Source: Candidatus Thiobius zoothamnicola
GTDB taxonomy: Bacteria > Pseudomonadota > Gammaproteobacteria > Chromatiales > Chromatiaceae
NCBI GenBank assembly: GCA_030826945.1
Contig: JAPQLC010000015.1
Location: forward strand, 62,001-126,000
Length of the DNA: 64,000 nt
Direction of reading: 5' to 3'
A program made the translations under genes and the position numbers. Below the pieces are notes generated by a model, which saw only the letters and a program-made list of their open reading frames with translations, did not search any database and was not told where the DNA came from. Below are positions 7,602-16,604 of the stretch, one piece after another. Within the stretch, counting starts at the first letter, position 1, and every line of letters starts with the position of its first letter.

Positions 7602-8375
7602 ATGGGTTTTCTTGCCAATAAACGCGCCCTGATTGTTGGTGTGGCGAGTAATCGTTCGATTGCTTATGGTATTGCGTCTGCGATGTATCGTGAGGGCGCA
7701 TCACTCGCTTTCACTTATCAAGGGGAAAAGTTGAAAAGTCGCGTAGAAGGCTTCGCCAAGGAGTTTGGCTCTGATCTGGTGATGCCTCTGGATGTGACCA
7801 AAGATGATCAAATCACCCAGGTATTTGCTGAATTGGGTGCGCAATGGGATGGACTGGATTGTCTGATTCATTCAGTAGGTTTTGCACCGCGGGATCAGCT
7901 CGAGGGTGATTACGTGGATGCTGTGACCCGAGAGGGTTTTCGGGTTGCCCATGATATTAGCTCCTACAGTTTGGCCGCCCTGGCCAAAGCAGCACGCCCG
8001 ATGATGCAAAGCCGCGAGGATGCTTCTATTGTGGCCATGACCTATTTGGGAGCTGTCAAAACTGTTCCGAATTATAATGTGATGGGGGTTGCCAAAGCCT
8101 CATTGGAGGCGAATGTACGTTATCTGGCTGATAGTATGGGACCGGATGGCATCCGGGTGAATGCTGTATCTGCGGGGCCGATTCGTACATTGGCGGCTTC
8201 AGGCATTTCTGGTTTTCGTGAAATGTTGGCTGAGGCGGAAAAGAAAACCCCATTGCGTCGTAATGTCACCATTGACCAAGTTGGTAATGCCACGGCATTT
8301 TTATGTTCTGACTTGGCTTCAGGTATTACTGGCGATGTGCTGTATGTGGATTCTGGTTACCATATTACGGGCTAG
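7602..8375 (+). CDS. fabI: Enoyl-[acyl-carrier-protein] reductase (NADH)
   Basis: A 257-residue short-chain dehydrogenase-like enzyme for the last step of each fatty acid elongation cycle. The NADH site shows [11 protein letters not shown] at 13-23. Catalytic residues are Y148, Y158 and K165 in T-Y-L-G...Y-N-V-M-G-V-A-K, the FabI-type spacing. C-terminal [12 protein letters not shown] is typical. An AAGGA ribosome site precedes the ATG. It sits alone, about 160 bp after the muramidase pair. Confidence 0.97.
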   Translation: MGFLANKRALIVGVASNRSIAYGIASAMYREGASLAFTYQGEKLKSRVEGFAKEFGSDLVMPLDVTKDDQITQVFAELGAQWDGLDCLIHSVGFAPRDQLEGDYVDAVTREGFRVAHDISSYSLAALAKAARPMMQSREDASIVAMTYLGAVKTVPNYNVMGVAKASLEANVRYLADSMGPDGIRVNAVSAGPIRTLAASGISGFREMLAEAEKKTPLRRNVTIDQVGNATAFLCSDLASGITGDVLYVDSGYHITG

Positions 8376-8542
8376 TCTGGAGTGTGTCCTCATGAAGCTG
8401 TTACGCTTTCATGATGACACGTTATTTGCTTCTGTCGTTGGTGGATAACCGATAAATCAGGGTCATCTCATCAAGATTTCTATTGTATTCAGAGAGATAG
8501 GTAAGATTTTCGGGCGTTGTTTTTTTGTCTGGGAGTCGTTGA
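8376..8542 (+). other. Intergenic stretch before IS relic
   Basis: It holds an imperfect hairpin just after fabI (CATGAAGC ... GCTTTCATG, about 8391-8413) without a T-run, and a T7 stretch near 8520. No gene is apparent; the right part may be the worn left end of the ISAs1-like relic that follows. Confidence 0.4.
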
Positions 8543-8764
8543 GTGAATACAGACCAGAACCTGAGCTTCTTTGCTGCCATTTTCGAACAAATCGATGATC
8601 CACGAGTAGAACGCCGTCAGTTGTATTCGCTCAGTGAAATTTTGTTGGTCACACTGTGTGGCATGAGTGCGGGATGCGATGGCTGGGTGGATATTGAACT
8701 CTTCGCCAAAGAGCGTGTGGAGGTTCTGCGCCAATACTGACCTTTTGCACATGGCACGCCCGGC
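8543..8764 (+). pseudogene. ISAs1-family transposase remnant (N-terminus)
   Basis: The first 65 codons read as the N-terminal region of ISAs1-type transposases: F-E-Q-I-D-D-P-R-V-E-R, L-S-E-I-L-L-V-T-L-C-G, C-D-G-W-V-D-I-E-L-F. A TGA interrupts at 8738-8740, where family members normally have Leu, yet the frame continues as P-F-A-H-G-T-P for a few codons and then the similarity stops. The catalytic DDE part is gone, so this is a dead fragment. Confidence 0.8.
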
Positions 8765-8874
8765 TGTTTAATTTAACGGGTTCTTTTCCATCAGAAAATC
8801 TCTCTTTTCCCGCAAGTTGGCATCCAACTAACCGCGCGAAAGTCCCTTCCAATTGTTCTCCTTTTGTTCCACAT

Positions 8875-9000
8875 TCATCTCTTCTGAATATTCAATACCA
8901 CGTCATCCAGCGCCTAATCTGATACTTGGCAATCAGTTCCCTTGGAGAAGTAACACCGCAATAAGTGATTGATCTGTTCATTCGTGCCACGTTGTTAAGG
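8875..9000 (-). pseudogene. IS30-family transposase remnant (C-terminal part)
   Basis: Reading the minus strand from 9000 down gives P-(stop)-Q-R-G-T-N-E-Q-I-N-H-L-L-R-x-Y-F-S-K-G-T-D and, after another stop, A-L-D-D-V-V-L-N-I. This matches the conserved W-Q-R-G-T-N-E-N-x-N-G-L-I-R-Q-Y-x-P-K-G-T-D block of IS30 transposases. Three in-frame stops show it is long dead. It lies head to head with the ISAs1 relic and directly upstream of the NtrC-like sites of the porin promoter. Confidence 0.78.
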
Positions 9001-9017
9001 TGATTGAAATCTCGATT

Positions 9018-9047
9018 TGCACTTGTCTGGTGCATCAGCGTTTTGCA
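9018..9047 (+). promoter_or_regulatory. NtrC-type enhancer sites
   Basis: TGCACT-TGTCT-GGTGCA at 9018-9034 is close to the NtrC consensus TGCACC-N5-GGTGCA. A second 17-base TGCA...TGCA element (9031-9047) overlaps it by four bases. The first is centred about 117 bases before the start point expected from the sigma-54 element at 9118-9133, the normal range for NtrC enhancers. Confidence 0.7.
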
Positions 9048-9117
9048 TTGATCAACGATTGGCTTTTTGAACGGCTAAGCAAGCTAAATACGGGGATTTA
9101 GCCGGTGAATTAAATAT

Positions 9118-9133
9118 TGGCATGAGTCATGCA
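9118..9133 (+). promoter_or_regulatory. sigma-54 promoter of the porin-glnK-amtB region
   Basis: TGGCATGAGTCATGCA matches the -24/-12 consensus TGGCACG-N4-TTGCA at all but two positions, with the GG and GC in correct register. The 5' leader to the ATG at 9175 would be about 30 bases. Confidence 0.7.
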
Positions 9134-9174
9134 TGGAAATGGCGGAAAGATTCCGTATCCGCTTGGAGAATTTA

Positions 9175-9855
9175 ATGAAAGTGAATGCATTACTGACTGG
9201 TTTGGCGCTTTGTGGCGCTGTTTCATTAGCGCATGCCGAGGTCACCGCAAATATGAGTGCCACGAGCAATTACGTCTGGCGTGGGGTGACTCAGTCGAAT
9301 AGCGGTGCTGCTGTTCAGGGCGGTGTTGATTATGCGTTGGATAGTGGTTTTTATCTGGGTGCTTGGGCATCCAATATCAGTAATGGTGAAGAAGTCGATT
9401 TGTATGGTGGTTACGCCGGGGAAATCGGTGATTTTGGTTATGACCTGGGCGTTATTTATTATGCCTATCCCAGCGCGAATCCAGATGCGGATTTCACTGA
9501 GCTATATGGTTCTGTCAGCTATGAGATGTTTTCCGCAGGCATAAGCTATACCGTCGCGGCGGATACGGATGATACGGAAGCGGCTAACCAGACTTTTATC
9601 GAAGGCGATCTTCATTATTCGGTCTCCGCCAGTTTTGAGTTGTCTGACGAATGGAGTATGGGTGGCATGGTTGGTTACTACGACTTCGCGGATGATGGCG
9701 TGGCTGGAACGGATACTTCCTACAATCATATGCAGTTGGATGTGACCAAGAGCGCGGGTGATTTTGGCGATGTGACTTTCTCGATCTCGAAAGCTGGTCA
9801 GGAAAGCGGTGATGAGGATCCTATTGTGTTTATTACCTGGGGTAAGCACTTCTGA
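9175..9855 (+). CDS. TorF-family putative porin
   Basis: A 226-residue outer-membrane beta-barrel protein. It has a signal peptide (1-20, cleaved after AHA) and alternating beta-strands with Gly and aromatic residues; the family block T-S-N-Y-V-W-R-G-V-T-Q-S appears right after the signal, and the chain ends in an aromatic residue (W-G-K-H-F) as barrels do. Members of this family often sit beside glnK-amtB. The frame opens 14 codons upstream, but this ATG has a GGAG site and precedes the signal. It follows a sigma-54/NtrC-type control region, so nitrogen-limited expression is expected; the solute is unknown. Confidence 0.82.
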   Translation: MKVNALLTGLALCGAVSLAHAEVTANMSATSNYVWRGVTQSNSGAAVQGGVDYALDSGFYLGAWASNISNGEEVDLYGGYAGEIGDFGYDLGVIYYAYPSANPDADFTELYGSVSYEMFSAGISYTVAADTDDTEAANQTFIEGDLHYSVSASFELSDEWSMGGMVGYYDFADDGVAGTDTSYNHMQLDVTKSAGDFGDVTFSISKAGQESGDEDPIVFITWGKHF

Positions 9856-9878
9856 TTTTTCCGGCATGGATTAGCTGA

Positions 9879-10286
<408 letters not shown>

Positions 10287-10381
10287 TTTTTTAACGATGG
10301 GTGGTATCGCTTTTCGTTATGCGGAGGCGTAAACACCCAATCCAAATGATGAAATATGCCTGATTTATTGAGGTCAATATC

Positions 10382-11650
10382 ATGGAAAACAACATTTTTG
10401 AACTCCAGTATGCGCTCGACACCTTTTATTTTCTGGTGTGCGGCGCATTGGTGATGTGGATGGCGGCTGGCTTCTCCATGTTGGAAGCAGGTTTGGTGCG
10501 CGCCAAAAATACGACAGAGATCTTAACCAAGAATGTCGCCCTGTTTGCGGTATCCTGCATCATGTATATGATTTGCGGCTATGCCATTATGTACGGTGGA
10601 GATTATCTGTTAAGCGGTATCGCAGGGGATGACCAACTGGTTGAAAGCGCGCTGCAAAGCTCCGCAGAGAATGGATTTGGCGGCGACTCGGTTTATTCGA
10701 CTGCAGCAGACTTCTTTTTCCAGGTGGTGTTTGTCGCCACGGCCATGTCAATTGTTTCCGGTGCTGTGGCCGAACGCATGAAATTGTGGTCTTTTCTCTT
10801 GTTCGCTGTTGTGATGACCGGTTTCATTTATCCGATGGAAGGATCCTGGACCTGGGGCGGCGAAGCCGTGTTTGGTTTATATAGTCTGGGTGATGATTTC
10901 GGCTTTTTGGATTTCGCCGGTTCTGGCATCGTGCATATGGCGGGTGCAGCGGCGGCATTGGCTGGCGTGATATTGCTTGGCCCACGTAAAGGAAAATATG
11001 GTGCGAATGGCCAAATTCACCCGATTCCTGGCGCGAACCTGCCATTGGCGACATTGGGTACTTTCATCTTGTGGATGGGTTGGTTTGGTTTTAATGGTGG
11101 ATCCGTCTTGAAGTTGGGAGATGTCACCAGCGCGAATTCGGTCGCTATGGTATTTCTGAATACGAATGCGGCGGCGGCTGGTGGTTTGGTCGCGGCCTTG
11201 ATTCTGGCGCGTTTGATGTTTGGTAAAGCGGATTTGACGATGGCGTTAAATGGTGCGCTGGCTGGTTTGGTGGCGATCACGGCGGGTCCTGATACGCCAA
11301 GCGCTTCGGTCGCCACATTGATTGGCGCGGCAGGTGGTTTGTTGGTGGTGCTCTCCATCACTTTCTTCGATAAATTGAAAATTGATGACCCGGTCGGCGC
11401 GATTTCGGTGCATGGCGTGGTCGGACTTTGGGGCTTGTTGGCTGTGCCGTTGACGAATGGTGATGCCAGCTTCTCAGGTCAGTTGGTTGGTGCTGCGACT
11501 ATTTTCGTTTGGGTGTTCGCGACCAGTTTCATCGTTTGGTTCTTGATCAAAATGGTGATGGGTATCCGGATTGGTGAAGAAGAGGAATATGAAGGTGCTG
11601 ATTTGGCGGAGTGTGGGATGGAGGCTTATCCCGAGTTCACCACTCGTTAG
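10382..11650 (+). CDS. amtB: Ammonium transporter
   Basis: A 422-residue membrane protein with about 11 transmembrane helices. The two pore histidines are present in G-S-G-I-V-H-M-A-G and in A-I-S-V-H-G-V-V-G, along with the family strings M-W-M-A-A-G-F-S-M-L-E-A-G and W-M-G-W-F-G-F-N-G-G-S. It conducts ammonium into the cytoplasm. There is no long N-terminal signal, unlike E. coli AmtB. It is the last gene of porin-glnK-amtB and is followed by a terminator at 11787-11814. Confidence 0.96.
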   Translation: MENNIFELQYALDTFYFLVCGALVMWMAAGFSMLEAGLVRAKNTTEILTKNVALFAVSCIMYMICGYAIMYGGDYLLSGIAGDDQLVESALQSSAENGFGGDSVYSTAADFFFQVVFVATAMSIVSGAVAERMKLWSFLLFAVVMTGFIYPMEGSWTWGGEAVFGLYSLGDDFGFLDFAGSGIVHMAGAAAALAGVILLGPRKGKYGANGQIHPIPGANLPLATLGTFILWMGWFGFNGGSVLKLGDVTSANSVAMVFLNTNAAAAGGLVAALILARLMFGKADLTMALNGALAGLVAITAGPDTPSASVATLIGAAGGLLVVLSITFFDKLKIDDPVGAISVHGVVGLWGLLAVPLTNGDASFSGQLVGAATIFVWVFATSFIVWFLIKMVMGIRIGEEEEYEGADLAECGMEAYPEFTTR

Positions 11651-11786
11651 TTGTTGAAATGCTAGGTGGTGCGATACGGTGTTAAAAAGGCATTTTGGGA
11701 ATGTTCATTGTCTCGCATCCACCTGAGTGAGTTTCAACATTGGTTGGGCCTTCTCAACTGAGATTTTCCCGCAGGAAAGTGTGGTT

Positions 11787-11814
11787 GGCGGATGTGCGAG
11801 CATCCGCCTTTTTT
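11787..11814 (+). terminator. Rho-independent terminator downstream of amtB
   Basis: GGCGGATG (11787-11794) and CATCCGCC (11801-11808) form a perfect 8-bp stem with a six-base loop, followed by six T residues. Confidence 0.9.
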
Positions 11815-11854
11815 ATGCGCTGGAAAGATAATATAACCACAAAAGGTGGATCTC

Positions 11855-12904
11855 TCAGGTGGGGAAAACAAACGCCTTTTCGGTGTCTACCCGAATATTC
11901 ACGTAATGACCGCGATCCGGTAAAAAGACGCCGGGAACACGCGCCTGTATCTCTATCACGCCGGCTGAGCCGCACTCAGCGGCCAGGCGTAAATGGCTGG
12001 CATTGCCAAGCAGACGGGCATTGAGCACCTTGACGCTGCATCCGGTCTGGCTTTGATTTTTTTCGATTAAAATGCCCTCAGGGCGGATCAATATTTCAGC
12101 TTGATCACCATCAGCCATGCCGTCGGCGGCGAAAACGCCTAATGGCGTTTCCACTTTGCGTTGGGCCACGGTGTGATATAGGCGGTTCACCGGACCGAAC
12201 AAACCAGCGACATAGGCGTTGGCTGGGGTAAAGTAGGTTTCCGCCGGACTGCCTGCCTGCACGATCAGGCCCTCATGCATGACCAGAATACGGTCTGACA
12301 TGAACATGGCTTCTTCAGGATCGTGCGTCACCATCATCGCAGCAATCCCGGTGTCCTGTACCAAGGCTAAGGTTTCTTCACGAACCGAAGCCCGACGGGT
12401 GACATCCAGACCGGAGAAAGGCTCGTCTAACAGTAAGGCGCGCGGGTTCGGCGCTAACGCGCGTACCAGAGCAACCCGTTGTTGTTGGCCACCGGATAAA
12501 GTGTGAGGATAAGCGCCCATCAATTCGGCGATGCCCATGCGTTCGGTCGTCTGTTTAATCCATTGGTCGCATTCAGGCGTCATTTTGGTGACGCCGAAGC
12601 AGATATTCTGCCGCACGGTTAAATGTGGAAATAAAGCAAAGTCCTGAAACATCAGACCGACCCGGCGTTTTTCCGGAGGGACATGGCATCCGTTGGCGTC
12701 GCCGACGATTTGGTTAGCCAGTGATATCGTGCCTTGCTGCACTTGCTCCAAGCCTGCCGCCAAACGTAGCAAAGTGGTTTTACCGCAACCTGAGGGGCCT
12801 AACAGGCACAAAAATTCGCCAGCATGCAATGCCAGACTGACGCCGCGCACGACTTCAGGGCCATTGAAGCGGTGTCGGACATGATCCATGTTAAGTAAAG
12901 TCAT
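11855..12904 (-). CDS. Ferric iron-type ABC transporter, ATP-binding protein
   Basis: A 349-residue ATPase. Walker A G-P-S-G-C-G-K-T-T is at 36-44, the signature L-S-G-G-Q-Q-Q-R at 136-143 and Walker B with L-L-L-D-E-P at 157-162; H of the switch follows in V-T-H-D-P. The C-terminal 110 residues form the TOBE-type regulatory domain of FbpC/PotA-like proteins. The permease gene lies upstream on the same strand, 109 bases away. The pair resembles FbpB-FbpC ferric iron uptake, but a sulfate, phosphonate or thiamine role cannot be excluded without the binding protein, which is absent here. Confidence 0.85.
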   Translation of the reverse strand: MTLLNMDHVRHRFNGPEVVRGVSLALHAGEFLCLLGPSGCGKTTLLRLAAGLEQVQQGTISLANQIVGDANGCHVPPEKRRVGLMFQDFALFPHLTVRQNICFGVTKMTPECDQWIKQTTERMGIAELMGAYPHTLSGGQQQRVALVRALAPNPRALLLDEPFSGLDVTRRASVREETLALVQDTGIAAMMVTHDPEEAMFMSDRILVMHEGLIVQAGSPAETYFTPANAYVAGLFGPVNRLYHTVAQRKVETPLGVFAADGMADGDQAEILIRPEGILIEKNQSQTGCSVKVLNARLLGNASHLRLAAECGSAGVIEIQARVPGVFLPDRGHYVNIRVDTEKAFVFPT

Positions 12905-13013
12905 AAGATGGGGTGTTATCTGCGAAGCGTTCAGAGATAAAGTGGGCAGAGTAGCATGGTGAAGCGAATGAGACGCGCCGCTGCGCGATTCTCAGCGATC
13001 AGCGGAGAAACTT

Positions 13014-14699
13014 TCACTGCCCTGGACGCGAGCCGCGTATGCCCAGACTGAGCAAGATCACCGGTATGATGCCGGTGGCCACAATGGTGAGTGCCGCCAG
13101 TGCCGCTTCTTCCAGCATTTCATCCGAGGCATATTGTTGTACGAAAGTGGCCAGGGTTTCAAAATTGAAGGGACGCAATACAATGGTCATCGGCAGTTCT
13201 TTCATGCCGTCCACAAAAACCAACAGCATGGCCGCCAGAATGCTGCCGCGAATCAGAGGCAAATGCAGCCGTCTGAGTGTACCCCAGGTATTTTGCCCTA
13301 ATGTGCGCGCAGCGCCTTCCATTGATGTGGTGATTTTGTTCAAGCTGGCTTCTGCCGAACCAAAACTGAGTGCCAGAAAACGCACTACGTAGCCGAATGT
13401 GACCGCGACCAGACTGCCGCTGAGTAACAATCCGGTTGATAGGCCGAAATTGGCGCGCATCCAGCTATCCAGGCCATTATCCAGAGCGCCAAAGGATGCC
13501 ATAATGCCGACTGCCAACACAGCGCCTGGCATGGCGTAGCCGATCGAAGCGAAGCGACTGGCTGCGCGCAGTACGGGGGATTGGGACAAACGCACGCCAT
13601 ACGCCAGGAATAGACCGATGGATAATGCGATCAAAGCGGCCATGCCGGATAGCATCAGGCTGTTGCCCAGATAATTGTAAAAATCCGCTTCCAGAGTCTC
13701 CGCGTAGTGTGTCCAGGCATAGGAAGCCAATATGGTGGCTGGCAACAAAAAACCCAGCAAAATGGGCAACAGGCATAACACTAAAGCACCGGTTTTACGC
13801 CAACCTGCCAATGTATAACCTGGTAATGCGCGATAGCGGTTCGTCGCATGTGCATAACCGCGCGCGCCGCGCGCATAACGTTCGGCGGCGAGTAACACCA
13901 AGACGAATGTCAACAACACGGTGGCGAGCTGCGCTGCGCCAGCGATGGAATTCATGTTCAACCACACATCATAGATGCCGGCGGTGAAGGTTTTCACAGC
14001 GAAAAAATCCACCGTGCCGAAATCGTTGAGGGTTTCCATCAAGACCATGCTCAGGCCGATCACAATTGCCGGACGTGCCAAAGGCAAAGCCACGCTGTAA
14101 AAACTTTGCCAGGCGGTTTTGCCCAGCGTCCGGCTGACTTCAATCACGCAGACGCTTTGCTCCAGAAAAGCCGCGCGCGCCAATAGATAAACATAGGGAT
14201 ACAAAGTCAGCGACATCATGCTGATTGCGCCGCCCAAAGAACGAATTTCCGGGAACCAATAATCCCGTGGACTCTGCCAGCCAAACAGATCGCGCAACAG
14301 ACTTTGCACCGGACCTGCGTATTCAAGGATATCGGTATACACAAAAGCGATGATGTAAGAAGGCATGGCCAAGGGCAATAATAAGGCCCACTCAAACCAG
14401 CCGCGCCCCGGAAAGCGGCATAATGTCACCAGCCAGGCGGTGGAGACGCCTAATAAGAAAGCGCCCGAACCCACGCCCAGCATGAGTAACAAAGTGGTGA
14501 TGATGTAGTCATCCAATACCGTGGAGACCAGGTGTGACCAGATATTCTGGTTATCGCCCAAAGTCAGGTACAAAATACTGAGCAGTGGTGACGCAACCAA
14601 CCAGCCAATAATGAATGCGCCCAGGCCCCAGAACCCCAGGTTGCGCCATTGATTAAGCCGACGTAAATTGCGTTGCATGAGTTGCGGGAAATAAGGCAT
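13014..14699 (-). CDS. Ferric iron-type ABC transporter, fused permease
   Basis: A 561-residue protein with about 12 transmembrane helices, formed of two similar halves, each ending in an EAA-type loop (E-V-S-R-T-L-G-K-T-A-W near 195 and E-G-A-A-R-T-L-G-Q-N-T-W near 465). This two-in-one design is typical of FbpB iron permeases. It feeds the substrate from a periplasmic binding protein through the inner membrane using the ATPase encoded next. No binding-protein gene is adjacent, so it must be elsewhere if the system works. The gene starts the operon. Confidence 0.85.
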   Translation of the reverse strand: MPYFPQLMQRNLRRLNQWRNLGFWGLGAFIIGWLVASPLLSILYLTLGDNQNIWSHLVSTVLDDYIITTLLLMLGVGSGAFLLGVSTAWLVTLCRFPGRGWFEWALLLPLAMPSYIIAFVYTDILEYAGPVQSLLRDLFGWQSPRDYWFPEIRSLGGAISMMSLTLYPYVYLLARAAFLEQSVCVIEVSRTLGKTAWQSFYSVALPLARPAIVIGLSMVLMETLNDFGTVDFFAVKTFTAGIYDVWLNMNSIAGAAQLATVLLTFVLVLLAAERYARGARGYAHATNRYRALPGYTLAGWRKTGALVLCLLPILLGFLLPATILASYAWTHYAETLEADFYNYLGNSLMLSGMAALIALSIGLFLAYGVRLSQSPVLRAASRFASIGYAMPGAVLAVGIMASFGALDNGLDSWMRANFGLSTGLLLSGSLVAVTFGYVVRFLALSFGSAEASLNKITTSMEGAARTLGQNTWGTLRRLHLPLIRGSILAAMLLVFVDGMKELPMTIVLRPFNFETLATFVQQYASDEMLEEAALAALTIVATGIIPVILLSLGIRGSRPGQ

Positions 14700-14820
14700 T
14701 AGTGGTGGATCTTCGTTCCGTATTGAAATTTAATCTCTTTGTGTCCAAGTTCCCACCGTTTGTGGCGAAAATGAAAGAGGTTTATCCGATTTGATACCCT
14801 ACTGCTTACGGAAGAGTAGT

Positions 14821-15438
14821 TCATTTACCGTCATCCAGCGAATTCAGGTATTCCGCCAAGACATCACCGTGACAGGCTAAAGGCTTACAATGACATCCTA
14901 GGATTTTTCCTTTTAATTCGAGCGCATCTTCTTTGCTTTTTTTAAGGAATCCTTTTTCAAAATCATATTTGAATTTCCTAATTGCCTCATCTCTACTATT
15001 TTGTTCTTCACCGAGAGATGCTCCGAATCCAACTGCATACGGATTCCCCCAAGGAGTGCCTCGACCAATATAAACATCGAATTTTTCACCCTTATCTTTG
15101 TTCACAACTTTAGTGATATTGGCCTCAATTATTCGCGATCTAATTCCTTGATTCTTCGCATTATCAATCAGAGAGTTGAATGATTCACCGTCATTGAAAA
15201 TAATTGCATGGCTAATTTTACTTAAATATTCTTCATCAATAGGGGATGTGATGGCGTCATTGACTCTAGCATCAGATGATAAATGACGACTGATGAACTT
15301 GTTATAATCAGTCATATATGCGATATAAAACTGATTGAAGTTTGAGAGAATCTTAGATAATTTTCTCTCGAACTTCTCGTAACATAGGAATGTTTTTGGG
15401 TAAGCGATTAGTACGGTGGGTATTTTTCCGGTATTCAT
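14821..15438 (-). CDS. DUF4326-domain protein with extra N-terminal domain
   Basis: A 205-residue protein. The C-terminal 85 residues are a DUF4326 domain: V-Y-I-G-R-G-T-P-W-G-N-P-Y, then L-K-G-K-I-L-G-C-H-C-K-P-L-A-C-H-G-D-V-L-A-E-Y-L. The first 110 residues (V-L-I-A-Y-P start, then A-I-I-F-N-D-G-E-S) look like a Rossmann-like alpha/beta domain, perhaps of the DUF2493/SLOG kind, but I am not sure. Biochemical function is unknown; the Cys/His motif could bind metal or be catalytic. It overlaps the DUF488 gene by four bases (ATGA). The gene is clearly more AT-rich than the flanking genes, suggesting acquisition. Confidence 0.78.
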   Translation of the reverse strand: MNTGKIPTVLIAYPKTFLCYEKFERKLSKILSNFNQFYIAYMTDYNKFISRHLSSDARVNDAITSPIDEEYLSKISHAIIFNDGESFNSLIDNAKNQGIRSRIIEANITKVVNKDKGEKFDVYIGRGTPWGNPYAVGFGASLGEEQNSRDEAIRKFKYDFEKGFLKKSKEDALELKGKILGCHCKPLACHGDVLAEYLNSLDDGK

Positions 15439-15875
15439 ATGAGATGTACTACCTTAATATTCGTATCCCAGTGTTCATTCAAATAGTCAACCACGAGACG
15501 CCTATGGCAGTGATGTGGCTCATGTTCACTACATAATAAGCAACCATGATCTAACAGAGATGAGTCAATTGTACGTTCAATATTTCTTTTAGCCATCAGG
15601 TTAATGAATTTCTCCTCATAGACATTCCAAGTAATTATTTTCTTTTTATAGTCACTGAGAATACTCTTTGTCGGTGCCAACTCGTCCAAGTGAATGTAAT
15701 CAGCACCACACAATTCAGATAAGAAATATCTTAAATCATTCCGTTTGGCAAACCCAGAAAGTTGAGATACATTATTTAGTCTTACATCAATTATTCTAGA
15801 TACCTCATTCCTTCTAAGAAGCGTGAAGAATCTCTTTGCACCTTTCTGAGTAAAACCAATAGTAAAAGTCTTCAT
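15435..15875 (-). CDS. DUF488-family protein
   Basis: A 146-residue protein with the DUF488 hallmarks: T-I-G-F-T at the start, I-I-D-V-R near 28-32 and the C-terminal L-L-C-S-E-H-E-P-H-H-C-H-R-R-L-V-V-D-Y-L motif. The family function is not established. It is the middle gene of an AT-rich three-gene minus-strand cassette, coupled by a four-base overlap to the DUF4326 gene downstream and 102 bases after the dual OB-fold gene. Its Cys/His motif resembles that of its DUF4326 neighbour, which suggests related chemistry. Confidence 0.85.
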   Translation of the reverse strand: MKTFTIGFTQKGAKRFFTLLRRNEVSRIIDVRLNNVSQLSGFAKRNDLRYFLSELCGADYIHLDELAPTKSILSDYKKKIITWNVYEEKFINLMAKRNIERTIDSSLLDHGCLLCSEHEPHHCHRRLVVDYLNEHWDTNIKVVHLI

Positions 15876-15977
15876 TGTGAAGTTTCCATGGGCACCTGCT
15901 TATTCAAATATGGCGTTTTTCAGGTTAGCTTGGTAGACTACTCTCATAAATAAACAGATACTTAATGTGCTTATCTA

Positions 15978-16604
15978 TTATAGAATTGTGGCTACTATTT
16001 TGTAGCATGAGTAATCATCGCCACCTTTAGGGTCATGTTTTTCTCCAAGGCTGATGCAAAGAATTCCCTGGTTGTTAGGCTCCTTAAATTGTTCTTCGAA
16101 ATACGGATCTGTAACGGGAAGATTATAGTGTACTCCAGCATATTGGAACTCAGCACGCCTCTTACTATCATCATTTCTCAGTTGCAGGTTGGTAATTTGT
16201 ACAAGATAGAGAGACTGGCTTATATGAATCTCTCCATTTTCTATTTTCGCATAGTTGACCTTATTGCTTTCTCCCCATAAGCTATTCGGCCGATCTAAAT
16301 AATTTTGGATTTCGTCACCCTGAATTTTGTAATGTTGTCGCCATATTCTGTCGGAAACGAGGTAATTCTCTGGTTGGTTCGGTAATGGTGCAGGACCAGA
16401 CAAGGTCATCTCAATTTTTTGTAATGGTTTTACCTTTGTGAATTTACCGTAGGGATTTTCATATAAACATTGCTTTTCTGATAGCGCGGCTCCTTCCTGA
16501 TTAGAGACTGGTCTTATCCACTTGTGTGAGTTAATGTCTTTTCCAGCGATGCAGTGTTCTCTGTGTTTTACTGAATTTGCGAATATGACAATGGTTGCAT
16601 TCAT
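15978..16604 (-). CDS. Dual OB-fold domain protein
   Basis: A 208-residue protein of the family annotated as dual OB domain-containing. The N-terminus I-V-I-F-A-N-S-V-K-H-R-E-H-C-I-A-G-K and W-I-R-P-V-S are the recognisable features, followed by two beta-rich halves and an ending with D-D-Y-S-C-Y-K-I-V-A. OB folds usually bind nucleic acid or oligosaccharide, so nucleic acid binding is likely but unproven. First gene of the cassette with DUF488 and DUF4326. AT-rich compared with neighbours, and next to an IS30 relic. Confidence 0.78.
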   Translation of the reverse strand: MNATIVIFANSVKHREHCIAGKDINSHKWIRPVSNQEGAALSEKQCLYENPYGKFTKVKPLQKIEMTLSGPAPLPNQPENYLVSDRIWRQHYKIQGDEIQNYLDRPNSLWGESNKVNYAKIENGEIHISQSLYLVQITNLQLRNDDSKRRAEFQYAGVHYNLPVTDPYFEEQFKEPNNQGILCISLGEKHDPKGGDDYSCYKIVATIL

